Shown one piece after another: positions 45,626-54,246 of a stretch of DNA of 64,000 nt. The position numbers and the translations under genes were made by a program. Source of the stretch: Desulforhopalus sp. (GTDB lineage: Bacteria > Desulfobacterota > Desulfobulbia > Desulfobulbales > Desulfocapsaceae); assembly GCA_030247675.1 (NCBI GenBank), contig JAOTRX010000003.1, positions 490,265-554,264 of the forward strand, read 5' to 3'. Position 1 is the first letter of the stretch. The number at the start of each line of letters is the position of its first letter. The notes under the pieces were generated by a model. It did no database searches, was not told the DNA's origin, and saw only the letters and a program-made list of their open reading frames with translations.

Positions 45626-47593
45626 ATGGGAAAAATAGTTTGTCTGAGTGATGCCCAAAGGGCGATCTTGACCGGGGCGCAATATGTCCTGAAGGTTCTG
45701 TCAGAGGAAGAAGTGGTGACCATCGGCGCCGGCGAGATCCCGGTAGCTGCCCTTACCGACGCCCAGCTGGAGGAATTCCTCCAGGTCGCCAATCTCTTCT
45801 ATAGGGGCGGGGAGGTCTTGATAACCGACGCCCAGTACGACTTTACCTTTCTGGCCGAGCTGGCGCGGCGCCAGCCCGGCCACCCTTATCTACATACGGT
45901 GGAGCCGGAGGCCGCAGTGGAGGCGAAGACCGTCGAGCTGCCGGTACGGATGCTGTCGACGGAAAAGGCCTATGACTTTGCCGCCATCGTCAACTGGGCA
46001 AAACGGATAGAGAAGGCCGCCGGGGAGTGCGACATCGACTTCGCTTCCCTGGTGTTCCGGGTGACGCCAAAGCTTGACGGCTTTGCCGCCTATGATGACG
46101 GGCAGACCCTCTATACCCGGGGCGACGGCCGGCGGGGGACGGACATCACCCGGGTCTTTGACCGCGGACTGCAGGTTGCGGCGGGCGGCCGGCGGGGCCT
46201 CGGGGCGGGGGAGATCGTGGTCAGCCGCGGCTATTTCCGTGACCATCTGGCGGAGCTATTTGACAACTCGCGCAACTTCCAGGCAAGCCTCATCAAGGAA
46301 AAAGAACTGGAGCCGCCGGCCCTGGAGGCGATCCGTTCCGGCCAGGCGGTGTTTTACCCCTTCAGCTTGTTGCCTGCCTGGGAAGGTCCCTGGGCAGACT
46401 TGGCCGCAAATTTTGAGGGGATTGTCGATCAGCTGTGGGGAAAGATGGACTACGATATTGACGGCATGGTCCTGGAGGTAACCGACCTGAAGCTTCGCGA
46501 CCATCTCGGGGCGACCAGGCATCACCACCGTTGGCAGATCGCCTACAAGAAGAATACCGAGACCGCCGAGGTGAAGGTGCTGCAGGTCATTCCCCAGACC
46601 TCCCGCTCCGGCCGGGTCAACCCGGTGGCGGTGGTCGAGCCGACGCGGCTGAGCGGTGCCCTGATCCAGCGGGCCACCGCCCATCATTACAATATGGTAC
46701 GGCAAAAAGGGGTGGGGCCGGGGGCAGTCATCAGATTGTCGCGAAGCGGCGAGGTCATCCCGAAGATCGAGGAGGTGCTCATGCCGGCCAGTCCCGAGCT
46801 GCCGGAAGCATGTCCCAGTTGCGGTTCGCCCTTGGTCTGGGAAGGTGACTACCTGCTGTGCATCAATAACATGAACTGCCCGGCCCAGATATCCCAGGCG
46901 ATTGAACATTTCTTCAAGGTCCTCGGTAATATCGACGGCTTCGGGCCCTCGTCGATTACCAAGATCTTCAATGGCGGCAAGGCCTTCATCCCGGTGATCT
47001 ACGGCCTGACGGAAGAGGACTTTGTTGCTCTAGGCTTTGGCCCGAAGCAGGCGGAAAATATGGTGGCGCAGCTGCAGCGCAGCCGGCTGTTGCCGATTGA
47101 GGACTGGCGGTTTCTCGCCGCCTTCGGGATGTACCGGATGGGCATGGGCAACTGTGAGAAGCTGCTGACCGCCCATCCCCTGGAGCGGGTCTTTTCGCTC
47201 ACCAAGGAGGAGATCATTGCCATTAAGGGCTTCAGCGATAAAACCGCCGAGGAGATGCTTGCCGGCATGAAGGCCACGGCGGAATTGTTCACAGCCGTCT
47301 ACCGCCTCGGCTTCAACCTCGTCAAGACCCCGCTGGTAGACGATGAAGAGCCGGCAGGCGAGGGGCCGCTCCTCGGTAAATTGATCGTCTTTACCGGGAC
47401 CATGCAGAGTGGCAGCCGCGACGATATGAAAAAGCAGGCCAAGGCCCTCGGGGCAAAGATCGGCGAAAGCATCACCGGCAAGACCGATCTGCTGGTCTGC
47501 GGCGAAAAGGTCGGATCGGCAAAACTGAGCAAGGCCGAGAGCCTTGGGGTGCGGATTGTCACGGAGAAGGAGTATCTGGCGCTGCTACCCTGA
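45626..47593 (+). CDS. Divergent NAD-dependent DNA ligase (LigA-like)
   Basis: A 655-residue ligase. Domain order is as in LigA: Ia-like start ('LITDAQYDFTFLAEL'), adenylation domain with Lys149 in 'TPKLDGFAAY' and 'TRGDGRRGTDIT', OB fold ('SRSGRVNPVAVVEPTRLSG'), Cys4 zinc finger near 395-420 ('CPSCGSPL', 'CINNMNCPAQ'), HhH region, and a C-terminal BRCT domain ('KLIVFTGTMQSGSRDDMKK'). Several canonical stretches differ ('RMLSTEKAYD' for P-M-L-S-L-x-x-x-F; 'HHHRWQIAYKKN' for the usual W-A-I-A-Y-K-F). It may therefore be an accessory ligase beside a standard LigA elsewhere. Confidence 0.88.
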   Translation: MGKIVCLSDAQRAILTGAQYVLKVLSEEEVVTIGAGEIPVAALTDAQLEEFLQVANLFYRGGEVLITDAQYDFTFLAELARRQPGHPYLHTVEPEAAVEAKTVELPVRMLSTEKAYDFAAIVNWAKRIEKAAGECDIDFASLVFRVTPKLDGFAAYDDGQTLYTRGDGRRGTDITRVFDRGLQVAAGGRRGLGAGEIVVSRGYFRDHLAELFDNSRNFQASLIKEKELEPPALEAIRSGQAVFYPFSLLPAWEGPWADLAANFEGIVDQLWGKMDYDIDGMVLEVTDLKLRDHLGATRHHHRWQIAYKKNTETAEVKVLQVIPQTSRSGRVNPVAVVEPTRLSGALIQRATAHHYNMVRQKGVGPGAVIRLSRSGEVIPKIEEVLMPASPELPEACPSCGSPLVWEGDYLLCINNMNCPAQISQAIEHFFKVLGNIDGFGPSSITKIFNGGKAFIPVIYGLTEEDFVALGFGPKQAENMVAQLQRSRLLPIEDWRFLAAFGMYRMGMGNCEKLLTAHPLERVFSLTKEEIIAIKGFSDKTAEEMLAGMKATAELFTAVYRLGFNLVKTPLVDDEEPAGEGPLLGKLIVFTGTMQSGSRDDMKKQAKALGAKIGESITGKTDLLVCGEKVGSAKLSKAESLGVRIVTEKEYLALLP

Positions 47594-47651
47594 AACGGCG
47601 AGGAGCCGCACAGCGCAGCAGCTAAAGGTAACGCTTGATTGAGAAATGGAA

Positions 47652-47840
47652 TTATTTCGGTGGCACGAGAAGATTGCCAGCCTTGGCGATGTTCTCGTGG
47701 GCGACCTCGTCGATAAAGATCAGCACCGCTTCCGGCGGTTTATTGGCTTCCCGGCAGATAACCTCGGTGACACCCTTGCTGATCTTCTGTTTCTGTTCCT
47801 TGGTGAGGGTTCCGGCGACGCGGATATTGACGTATGGCAT
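47652..47840 (-). CDS. 4-oxalocrotonate tautomerase-family protein
   Basis: A 62-residue tautomerase-superfamily subunit. Pro2, which becomes the catalytic N-terminal proline, opens 'MPYVNIRVAGTLTKEQK', followed by the expected helix and 'VLIFIDEVAHENIAKAG'. Such enzymes form hexamers and isomerise enol/keto acids; the substrate is unknown. It lies alone between the ligase and MBL genes. Confidence 0.9.
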   Translation of the reverse strand: MPYVNIRVAGTLTKEQKQKISKGVTEVICREANKPPEAVLIFIDEVAHENIAKAGNLLVPPK

Positions 47841-47951
47841 GATGGCTCCTGAGTAATGTGGTAATTGGTACGGTTGAAGGCAATGACGACGGCCGCATTG
47901 CGGCGACCGTCTGCAATGTACCTCCTTTTGCCTCGTGACAAAAGGGGGTAT

Positions 47952-48701
47952 TTATACGATCAGGGTCTCGCCATCCCCGGGGATGAGCAGCCGCGAGGCG
48001 GCAATACCCTCGTCCTTCGCCGCCCGGCGCAGCACGTCCCGGGCAACCGTGCAGTGATCGAGGGACTCCATGTGCACGGCAACCACCGTGGCATTCGGTG
48101 CTGCCCGAAGTGCCGTGAGGGTTTGCCGGCAATCCATGATGATGGGATCAAAGCCCGGCAGGGTTGCCCCACCGGCATGGACGATGATAATGTCCGGCTT
48201 ATGGGCCTCTATGGCCAAGGCCACCTCCTCGCACCAGATGCTGTCGCCGACCCAGTAGACCTTTGGTTCGCCCGGGGCCTGGAGGACAAAGCCTGAGACC
48301 TCGCCGAGGCGCGCAAGGATCTTGCCGCTGCCGTGTTTGCCGCCGGTGCGGGTGATGGATATATCTTTCCAGACATCTGTGGTTTCGATGGCGGTGACCT
48401 TGGCAAAGCCTTTTTCCCTGAGGGCTGCCGCATCACCCGGCGGGCAGTAGATCGCCATATCCTTTGCCAGGAGTGTAGCTGCGGCCTCGTCGAAATGATC
48501 GGGATGCAGGTGACTGATGATGGTCAGATCTACGCCCCGGAGGATCTCTTCGATCGCCAGCGGCAGATCGATCGTCGGATTGGGTGCGATACCGGCAAAT
48601 GACCGGAATCCGCCCTTGTCCGAGAGCATCGGGTCGGTGAGGATGGTTTGCCCGGCGTAGGTAAGCTTCATTGTGGCATTGCGGATCAATTGGATCTTCA
48701 T
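47952..48701 (-). CDS. UlaG-type MBL-fold hydrolase
   Basis: A 249-residue metallo-beta-lactamase-fold protein of the UlaG/YtnP-like group. Motifs: 'MKIQLIRNATMKLTYAGQTI' start, 'LTIISHLHPDHFDEAAA' (HxHxDH), 'YWVGDSIWCEEV' and 'VVAVHMESLDH'. Metal ligands look complete. UlaG relatives hydrolyse lactones or phosphodiesters; the substrate is not readable. The gene diverges from the GlxA-type regulator gene, which may control it. Confidence 0.87.
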   Translation of the reverse strand: MKIQLIRNATMKLTYAGQTILTDPMLSDKGGFRSFAGIAPNPTIDLPLAIEEILRGVDLTIISHLHPDHFDEAAATLLAKDMAIYCPPGDAAALREKGFAKVTAIETTDVWKDISITRTGGKHGSGKILARLGEVSGFVLQAPGEPKVYWVGDSIWCEEVALAIEAHKPDIIIVHAGGATLPGFDPIIMDCRQTLTALRAAPNATVVAVHMESLDHCTVARDVLRRAAKDEGIAASRLLIPGDGETLIV

Positions 48702-48797
48702 ATCTTCCTCTCTTGCTTTATTGTCGGTATCCGGCCTCTTCTCTTCATTGCTTTAAGCCTATCATACCAGGAATCCGGTTTCTCCCAAGTGGCGGTA

Positions 48798-48826
48798 TTG
48801 ACAAAAAAGAGGTGATATCGGACAAT
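48798..48826 (+). promoter_or_regulatory. Sigma-70-type promoter of the GlxA-type regulator gene
   Basis: TTGACA (48798-48803), a 17-base spacer and GACAAT (48821-48826) precede the start at 48861. Confidence 0.55.
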
Positions 48827-48860
48827 GGCCGGACAATTTACCGCGCACTCTGGAGGAAAT

Positions 48861-49847
48861 ATGTACCGCATTGCCCTGCTGGCCGTAGAGAACTGCATGT
48901 ATTCCAGTCTCACCGGCCCCTACGACGTCTTTTCCGTGGCCTCAGCCCGGGCGGCGAGTCTAAGCGAAACCAACCAGGAGCCCCTTTTCCAACCGGTCAT
49001 TGTCGGCTCCGGCGGGCGGGAGATCCACGCCTTTAACGGCATGGTCGTTCCCCTCGGGGCAACCTTCGCCCAAGGGGTTGTTTACGATATCGTCCTGGTG
49101 CCGGTCATCTTTGGCGATCTGGAGGCGGTCCTCGCCGACTGCGAGACCATAGACTGGCTCAGCCATCAGGGAGAGATGGGCGCCTGTCTGACTTCGGCCT
49201 GCGCCGGCTCCTTTCTTATCGCCGAGACCGGTCGGCTGCAGGGGCGGACGGCAACCACCCACTGGAACCTTGCCGACGGGTTCGCCAGGCGTTTTCCCAG
49301 GGTCATTCTCAAACGGGAGAGGATGCTCGTTGACGAAGGCGACTGCATTACCGCCGGCGGGGTTTCCGCCTATCTTGATCTGGCCCTCTATCTGATCGGT
49401 CGTTTCGGCTCACCGGAGCTTGCCGCGCAGCTTTCGAAAATCCTCCTCATCGATCCGGTCAGGCGTTCGCAGTCGCCGTATCAGGCATCGGTGTTTACCA
49501 AACAACACGGAGACGCGGCGATATTGAAGATCCAGGAAAGGCTTGAGGAAGACCTCGGCAGGCCGCAGAGCATTACTCATCTGGCAGACAGGGCAGGCCT
49601 TGGTGAACGGACCTTTATGCGCCGGTTTAAAAAGGCCACCGGCGATAGCCCCCTGGAATACCTGCAGCGATTGCGCATTGAGGCGGCCAGAAAACTGCTG
49701 GAGACTTCAGCCGAAAGTATTGAGGAAATCACCCTGCGGTCTGGCTACGAGGATATCAGCTCCTTCCGGAAACTCTTTAAAAGGCATACCGGCCTTTCCC
49801 CCTCCGCGTACCGGAAAAGATTTGCCTGTCGTCTTCCTATCATTTAA
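48861..49847 (+). CDS. GlxA-type AraC-family transcriptional regulator
   Basis: A 328-residue regulator. The N-terminal DJ-1/PfpI-like domain (residues 1-190) has the family features 'YRIALLAVENCMYSSLTGPYD' and 'TSACAGSFLIAETG'. The C-terminal AraC DNA-binding domain has two helix-turn-helix units ('SITHLADRAGLGERTFMRRF' and 'SIEEITLRSGYEDISSFRKL') and ends 'TGLSPSAYRKRF'. The start at 48861 has GGAGG upstream. It is divergent from the MBL hydrolase gene. Confidence 0.92.
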   Translation: MYRIALLAVENCMYSSLTGPYDVFSVASARAASLSETNQEPLFQPVIVGSGGREIHAFNGMVVPLGATFAQGVVYDIVLVPVIFGDLEAVLADCETIDWLSHQGEMGACLTSACAGSFLIAETGRLQGRTATTHWNLADGFARRFPRVILKRERMLVDEGDCITAGGVSAYLDLALYLIGRFGSPELAAQLSKILLIDPVRRSQSPYQASVFTKQHGDAAILKIQERLEEDLGRPQSITHLADRAGLGERTFMRRFKKATGDSPLEYLQRLRIEAARKLLETSAESIEEITLRSGYEDISSFRKLFKRHTGLSPSAYRKRFACRLPII

Positions 49848-49969
49848 AGATACGGCAGGCGGTTGCTTTGCCCGGCGTTCTTTGCCGGCCCGGCCAAGGC
49901 AAAGGCCTTTCTACTATTTTTTAAAATACAATTGTTTCATGGTGTTATATTAATAATTTGGAGGATAAA

Positions 49970-50803
49970 ATGGATCTGCAGTTTTCAGTCGACCAAGAGC
50001 TGTGTATTGGCTGTGGCGAGTGCATCAACGATTGTCCCTATGGCCTGATCGAAATGCGGGATGGTATTCCGGTGTTAAGCCGGGAAAATGAGGCGAGGTG
50101 TCTCCAGTGTCAGCACTGCTTTGCCGTCTGCAGTACCGGGGCCTTGAGTATCCTCGGCAAGAAAGCCGCCGATTCCCCGCCGCTGGGCCCCCTGCCCACA
50201 GCGGAGCAACTTGCCGGCCTGATGAAGGTCCGCCGCTCCGTCCGCAGGTACAGCAAGACCCCGGTATCCAAGGAAGAGATCGCCTTTCTCCTGGAGACCG
50301 TTGCCTATGCCCCGACCGCCGTCAATAACCGCCAGGTTCTGTGCACGGTCATTGAGGACCCGGCGGTTATGGACGACCTGCGGCGGACCACCTATGCCCG
50401 GTTGCAGACCCTCATCGACACCGGCAAATTCCCCAAGGGTATGCAGTATCTGGAAGACGTGGTTGTCGAGGCGCTGCAGAGCGGCAAGGATGCCATCTTT
50501 CGCGGGGCCCCGCATCTCCTGGTGGCTTCGGCGCCAAAAGACAGTCCTTCGCCCGACGCCGATTGCTTTATCGCCCTCAGCTATTTCGAACTGCTGGCGG
50601 CCAGCATGGGCCTCGGTGCACTGTGGTGCGGTCTGGCCAAATGGGCCCTGGCGGTCGTGTTGCCGGAGGTGATGGCAAAGCTTGGGTTGCCGGCTGATCA
50701 CCGGGTCGGCTACATGATGGTCTTTGGCCGACCGGCGGTGCAGTACCACCGGACGGTGCAGAGGGAAAATGCCCATATTAACCGGGTAGCACAATTGCAA
50801 TAG
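49970..50803 (+). CDS. Ferredoxin-nitroreductase fusion flavoprotein
   Basis: A 277-residue protein. The N terminus holds two 4Fe-4S motifs: 'CIGCGECINDCP' and 'CLQCQHCFAVCS'. The rest is a nitroreductase-type FMN domain ('RRSVRRYSKTPVSKEEI', 'APTAVNNRQVL', 'GLGALWCGLA'). Such proteins reduce nitro or quinone substrates with electrons from the clusters; common in anaerobes. I use the ATG at 49970, because the GGAGG before it is its ribosome-binding site; the frame begins with TTG at 49958. Confidence 0.93.
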   Translation: MDLQFSVDQELCIGCGECINDCPYGLIEMRDGIPVLSRENEARCLQCQHCFAVCSTGALSILGKKAADSPPLGPLPTAEQLAGLMKVRRSVRRYSKTPVSKEEIAFLLETVAYAPTAVNNRQVLCTVIEDPAVMDDLRRTTYARLQTLIDTGKFPKGMQYLEDVVVEALQSGKDAIFRGAPHLLVASAPKDSPSPDADCFIALSYFELLAASMGLGALWCGLAKWALAVVLPEVMAKLGLPADHRVGYMMVFGRPAVQYHRTVQRENAHINRVAQLQ

Positions 50804-50867
50804 GGTGTCTGCGGCAGTTCCGGGCGATGAGCATACAATTCGCCCGGAACTGCCGGTCAGGCCGATC

Positions 50868-50909
50868 TAGCTGAGTCGAGCAGCTTGTCTGATTAAACGA
50901 AACTGTATA
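50868..50909 (-). repeat. Dispersed intergenic repeat, copy 3 (inverted)
   Basis: Read on the minus strand it carries ATACAGTTTCGTTTAATCAG followed by ACAAGCTGCTCGACTCAGCTA, matching the copies at 40226 and 27083. It lies in the gap between the nitroreductase and livJ genes. Confidence 0.8.
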
Positions 50910-51084
50910 TCAAGGCGATTCTCCATTTTTTCTTGCAATTTTCTAGTCACTTCTTTAGTCTGCTGTACCTGTTACAGCATCGATTCTGCATATTCCGGGC
51001 ACAATTTGCCTAAGAGATGGGGTGGTATTTTTGGGATATGACAGAACAACACTCTATCCCCTCACTCAGACAGAAGGAGACACT

Positions 51085-52248
51085 ATGAAAAAACTGGTCA
51101 TCGGGCTTTGCGCCCTCGGGCTCATGCTGCCAACCCTTAGTGTTGCTGCCGACCCGGTAAAGATAGGCATGATCACGACCCTTTCGACCAAGGCCGGGTA
51201 TCTTGGCGAGGAGATACGTGACGGTTTCCAGCTGGCCATCGACCAGGAAGGCGGAAAACTGGGTGGCGCCGCCGTGGAACTCCTTGTTGAAGACGACGGA
51301 GCCAAGCCGGAAAAAGGCAAGCAGATTGCCGAACGCTTCGCCCAGAAAGACGGGGTGAAGATCATGACCGGCATTGTCTTCTCCAATGTGGCCATGGCCG
51401 TGGTGCCGAAGATCATCAAGGAAGACGTGCTATATCTCAGTGCCAACGCCGGGCCTTCCGATCTGGCCGGGGCCGGCTGTGATCCCAATTATTTCAGCGT
51501 TGCCTACCAGAACGACAATCTCGACGAGGTCGTCGGCCAGTATGTCACCGAAGCCGGCCATAAGAATGTCTATCTGCTCGCTCCCAACTACCCCGCCGGC
51601 AAAGACCATCTTGCCGGATTTAAACGATATTATAAAGGTGCCCTCGCCGGTGAGGTGTACACCAAGCTCGATCAGGCCGATTATGCAGCGGAGATCGCCA
51701 CCATCCGCGATGCCAAGCCCGATGCGGTATTCTTTTTCCTGCCCGGCGGCATGGGCATCAATTTTATCAAACAATACGCCCAAGCCGGCCTGAAGGAGAC
51801 CATTCCCCTCTACGGCCCGGCATTCTCCTTTGACGAACGATTGCTTGCCGCTGTCGGCGATGCGGCCCTCGGTGTCAAAAACGGCTCGCAGTGGACCCAT
51901 GATCTCGACTATCCCGCCAACAAGGAATTCGTCGCCGCCTTCAAGAAGGCCTATAATCGCACCCCGACCCTCTACGCCAGCCAGGGCTATGATACCGCCC
52001 GGTTGATCTCCTCCGCCCTCAAAGCGACCGGCGGCAAGTCCGACCTTGCAGCCCTTCGACCGGCGCTGAAAAAGGCCGAATTCGCCTCGGTACGTGGCAA
52101 CTTCGCCTTTGGCAACAATCAGCACCCGATCCAGGACATCTATATCCGCGAGGTGGTGAAGACCGAGACCGGTTTCACCAACAAGACGGTCAAGAAGGTC
52201 TTCGCCAAGCATGTCGATGCCTATGCGAAAGAGTGCAAGATGCAGTAG
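51085..52248 (+). CDS. livJ: Branched-chain amino-acid ABC transporter substrate-binding protein
   Basis: A 387-residue periplasmic binding protein with a signal peptide of about 21 residues ('LGLMLPTLSVAADPVKIG'). LivJ/Peripla_BP_6 features: 'IGMITTLSTKAGYLGEEIRD', 'IDQEGGKLGGAAVELLVEDD' and 'NVYLLAPNYPAGKDH'. Ligands in this family are branched-chain amino acids, but related proteins bind urea, amides or aromatic compounds. The start at 51085 has AGAAGGAGA upstream. Permease and ATPase genes follow after a terminator-like hairpin. Confidence 0.92.
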   Translation: MKKLVIGLCALGLMLPTLSVAADPVKIGMITTLSTKAGYLGEEIRDGFQLAIDQEGGKLGGAAVELLVEDDGAKPEKGKQIAERFAQKDGVKIMTGIVFSNVAMAVVPKIIKEDVLYLSANAGPSDLAGAGCDPNYFSVAYQNDNLDEVVGQYVTEAGHKNVYLLAPNYPAGKDHLAGFKRYYKGALAGEVYTKLDQADYAAEIATIRDAKPDAVFFFLPGGMGINFIKQYAQAGLKETIPLYGPAFSFDERLLAAVGDAALGVKNGSQWTHDLDYPANKEFVAAFKKAYNRTPTLYASQGYDTARLISSALKATGGKSDLAALRPALKKAEFASVRGNFAFGNNQHPIQDIYIREVVKTETGFTNKTVKKVFAKHVDAYAKECKMQ

Positions 52249-52315
52249 TATTCTGATTTAATGAAATAATCTCAAAAGCTATCTCCCTAGGATAACACGA
52301 AAACCTAAAGGTTAA

Positions 52316-52340
52316 GGGGGCCCTCGGGCCCCCGTTTTTT
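52316..52340 (+). terminator. Terminator/attenuator hairpin between livJ and livH
   Basis: GGGGGCCC (52316-52323), loop TC, GGGCCCCC, then GTTTTTT ending directly at the livH ATG (52341). It is a textbook intrinsic terminator placed so that livH has no normal ribosome-binding site. Confidence 0.88.
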
Positions 52341-53255
52341 ATGCTCCTCGTCATTGAACAACTTCTCAACGGCCTGCAACTGGGGATCACCCTGTTTCTG
52401 ATGTCGGCCGGCTTGACCCTGGTCTTTGGCATCATGCAGATCATCAATCTGGCGCATGGTTCCTTTTATATGATCGGGGCCTATGTCGGGGCGACGGTTG
52501 CGGCGCGCAGTGGTTCCTTCCTCCTGGCGGTGGTGGCGGGAGTTGCGGCGGCGGCGGTCGTCGGCGCAGTTGTTGAGGTGCTCGTTCTTCGCCATCTCTA
52601 TAAACGCCAGCATCTTGACCAGGTGCTGGCCACCTTTGGCCTGATCATGTTCTTCAATGAGCTGATCCGCGTCATTTGGGGCCGCCAGCCCTTGTTTATG
52701 AGTATCCCCGCCGGTCTGTCGAAAAGCATTCAAATCATGCCCGGCCTGCCGTACCCGACCTACCGCCTGGCGGTGATCGGTATCGGTCTTTTGGTCGCGG
52801 TCTTTTTGTGGCTGATGTTCGCCAAGACCCGGATCGGCATGCAGATCCGCGCCGGTTCCAGCAACCGCGAGATGGTTGGCGCCCTCGGTGTCAATATCAA
52901 CCTGCTCTACACCCTGGTCTTTGGTCTGGGGGCACTCCTGGCTGGGCTTGCCGGGGTCATGGCCGGGCCGATCCTGGCCGTTGAGGCGGGGATGGGCGAG
53001 AGCATCCTTATTCTCACCTTCGTCGTTATCGTCATCGGCGGTATCGGCTCGATTCGCGGGGCGGTGGTCGGGGCCCTTCTCGTCGGCATGGTCGATACCC
53101 TTGGCCGGGCCTTCCTGCCGGCCATTCTGCGGACGATGCTTTCTGCGGCCACCGCCGACAGCGCTGCCGCCTCGCTTTCCTCGATGGCCATTTATATCCT
53201 TATGGCGGCCATTCTGGTCTGGAAACCCCGGGGCCTCTTCCCGGCGCACGGGTGA
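52341..53255 (+). CDS. livH: Branched-chain amino-acid ABC transporter permease LivH
   Basis: A 304-residue integral membrane protein with about eight helices. It opens with the family start 'MLLVIEQLLNGLQLGITLFL' and contains 'LTLVFGIMQIINLAHGSFYM' and the ATPase-contact segment 'TRIGMQIRAGSSNREMVGAL'. It pairs with LivM in the inner membrane. No Shine-Dalgarno precedes the ATG, because the terminator U-run abuts it. Confidence 0.94.
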   Translation: MLLVIEQLLNGLQLGITLFLMSAGLTLVFGIMQIINLAHGSFYMIGAYVGATVAARSGSFLLAVVAGVAAAAVVGAVVEVLVLRHLYKRQHLDQVLATFGLIMFFNELIRVIWGRQPLFMSIPAGLSKSIQIMPGLPYPTYRLAVIGIGLLVAVFLWLMFAKTRIGMQIRAGSSNREMVGALGVNINLLYTLVFGLGALLAGLAGVMAGPILAVEAGMGESILILTFVVIVIGGIGSIRGAVVGALLVGMVDTLGRAFLPAILRTMLSAATADSAAASLSSMAIYILMAAILVWKPRGLFPAHG

Positions 53256-53259
53256 GTAA

Positions 53260-54246
53260 ATGATGACCAGAAGACAGCTCATCCTCTGTTGCGGGGCACT
53301 TATCCTTCTCCTTCTGCCGCCGGCGGCCCATTTGGCCGGCAGCCCCTACGTGATCTCCCTTGCCAGCCGCATCGTCATCTACGCCCTGGCGGCGGCGAGC
53401 CTTGACCTCTTGCTCGGCTACGGGGCGATGATCAGTCTTGGCCATGCCGCCTTTGTCGGCATCGGCGCCTATACCGTCGGTATCCTGCATTTCCACGCCG
53501 CCGCAGCCGAGCCGCTTGTTACCTGGCCGTTCCTTTTTGCCGGCAGCACCAGTGGCCTCGTCGTCCTGCCGCTTGCGGCCTTGATGGCGGCCCTGGCCGC
53601 CTTGATCATCGGGGCGCTCAGCCTGCGCACCACCGGCCTGCACTTTATCATGATCACCCTTGCCTTTGCCCAGATGCTCTACTACTTCTTCATATCCTTG
53701 GAGAAATACGGCGGCGACGATGGTCTGTCGCTTGCGGCGCGGAGCAGCCTGCCCGGCCTTTCCCTTGGTAACGGCAGTCAGTTTTATTATCTTTGTCTGG
53801 CGGCCCTCGTGCTCTTCCTGTTTTTTTCCCAGAAGCTGGTGAACTCCCGGTTCGGCCTGGTGGTGCGGGGGGCGGGCAACAACGACCGGCGCATCAAGGG
53901 CCTCGGCATCCATTCCTATTGGTATAAGCTTGTCACCTTTGTCATCGCAGGTAGCAGCGCCGGTCTTGCCGGTGCTCTGCTCGCCAACCAGACCGAGTTC
54001 GTCTCTCCCGGTCTGATGCATTGGACCCTGTCCGGGGAGCTGATGGTCATGGTCCTCCTCGGTGGCCTGGGCAGCCTGTTCGGACCGGTCCTCGGCGCCG
54101 CGGTCTTCCTTCTCCTGGAGGAAACCCTGGCCATGTATACCGAACACTGGATGGTGTATATGGGGCCTTTTCTCGTGATTACGGTCATTTTCGCCAAGCG
54201 CGGGCTCTTTGGCTTTCTTGTCGGGGAGAAAGAAAGAAATGACTGA
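53260..54246 (+). CDS. livM: Branched-chain amino-acid ABC transporter permease LivM
   Basis: A 328-residue membrane protein, about nine helices, starting 4 bases after livH. Family motifs: 'LLLGYGAMISLGHAAFVGIG', 'ISLEKYGGDDGLSL', 'FGLVVRGAGNNDRRIKGLGI' and 'GGLGSLFGPVLGAAVFLLLE'. It forms the second half of the permease. It overlaps the livG start by 8 bases. Confidence 0.94.
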   Translation: MMTRRQLILCCGALILLLLPPAAHLAGSPYVISLASRIVIYALAAASLDLLLGYGAMISLGHAAFVGIGAYTVGILHFHAAAAEPLVTWPFLFAGSTSGLVVLPLAALMAALAALIIGALSLRTTGLHFIMITLAFAQMLYYFFISLEKYGGDDGLSLAARSSLPGLSLGNGSQFYYLCLAALVLFLFFSQKLVNSRFGLVVRGAGNNDRRIKGLGIHSYWYKLVTFVIAGSSAGLAGALLANQTEFVSPGLMHWTLSGELMVMVLLGGLGSLFGPVLGAAVFLLLEETLAMYTEHWMVYMGPFLVITVIFAKRGLFGFLVGEKERND

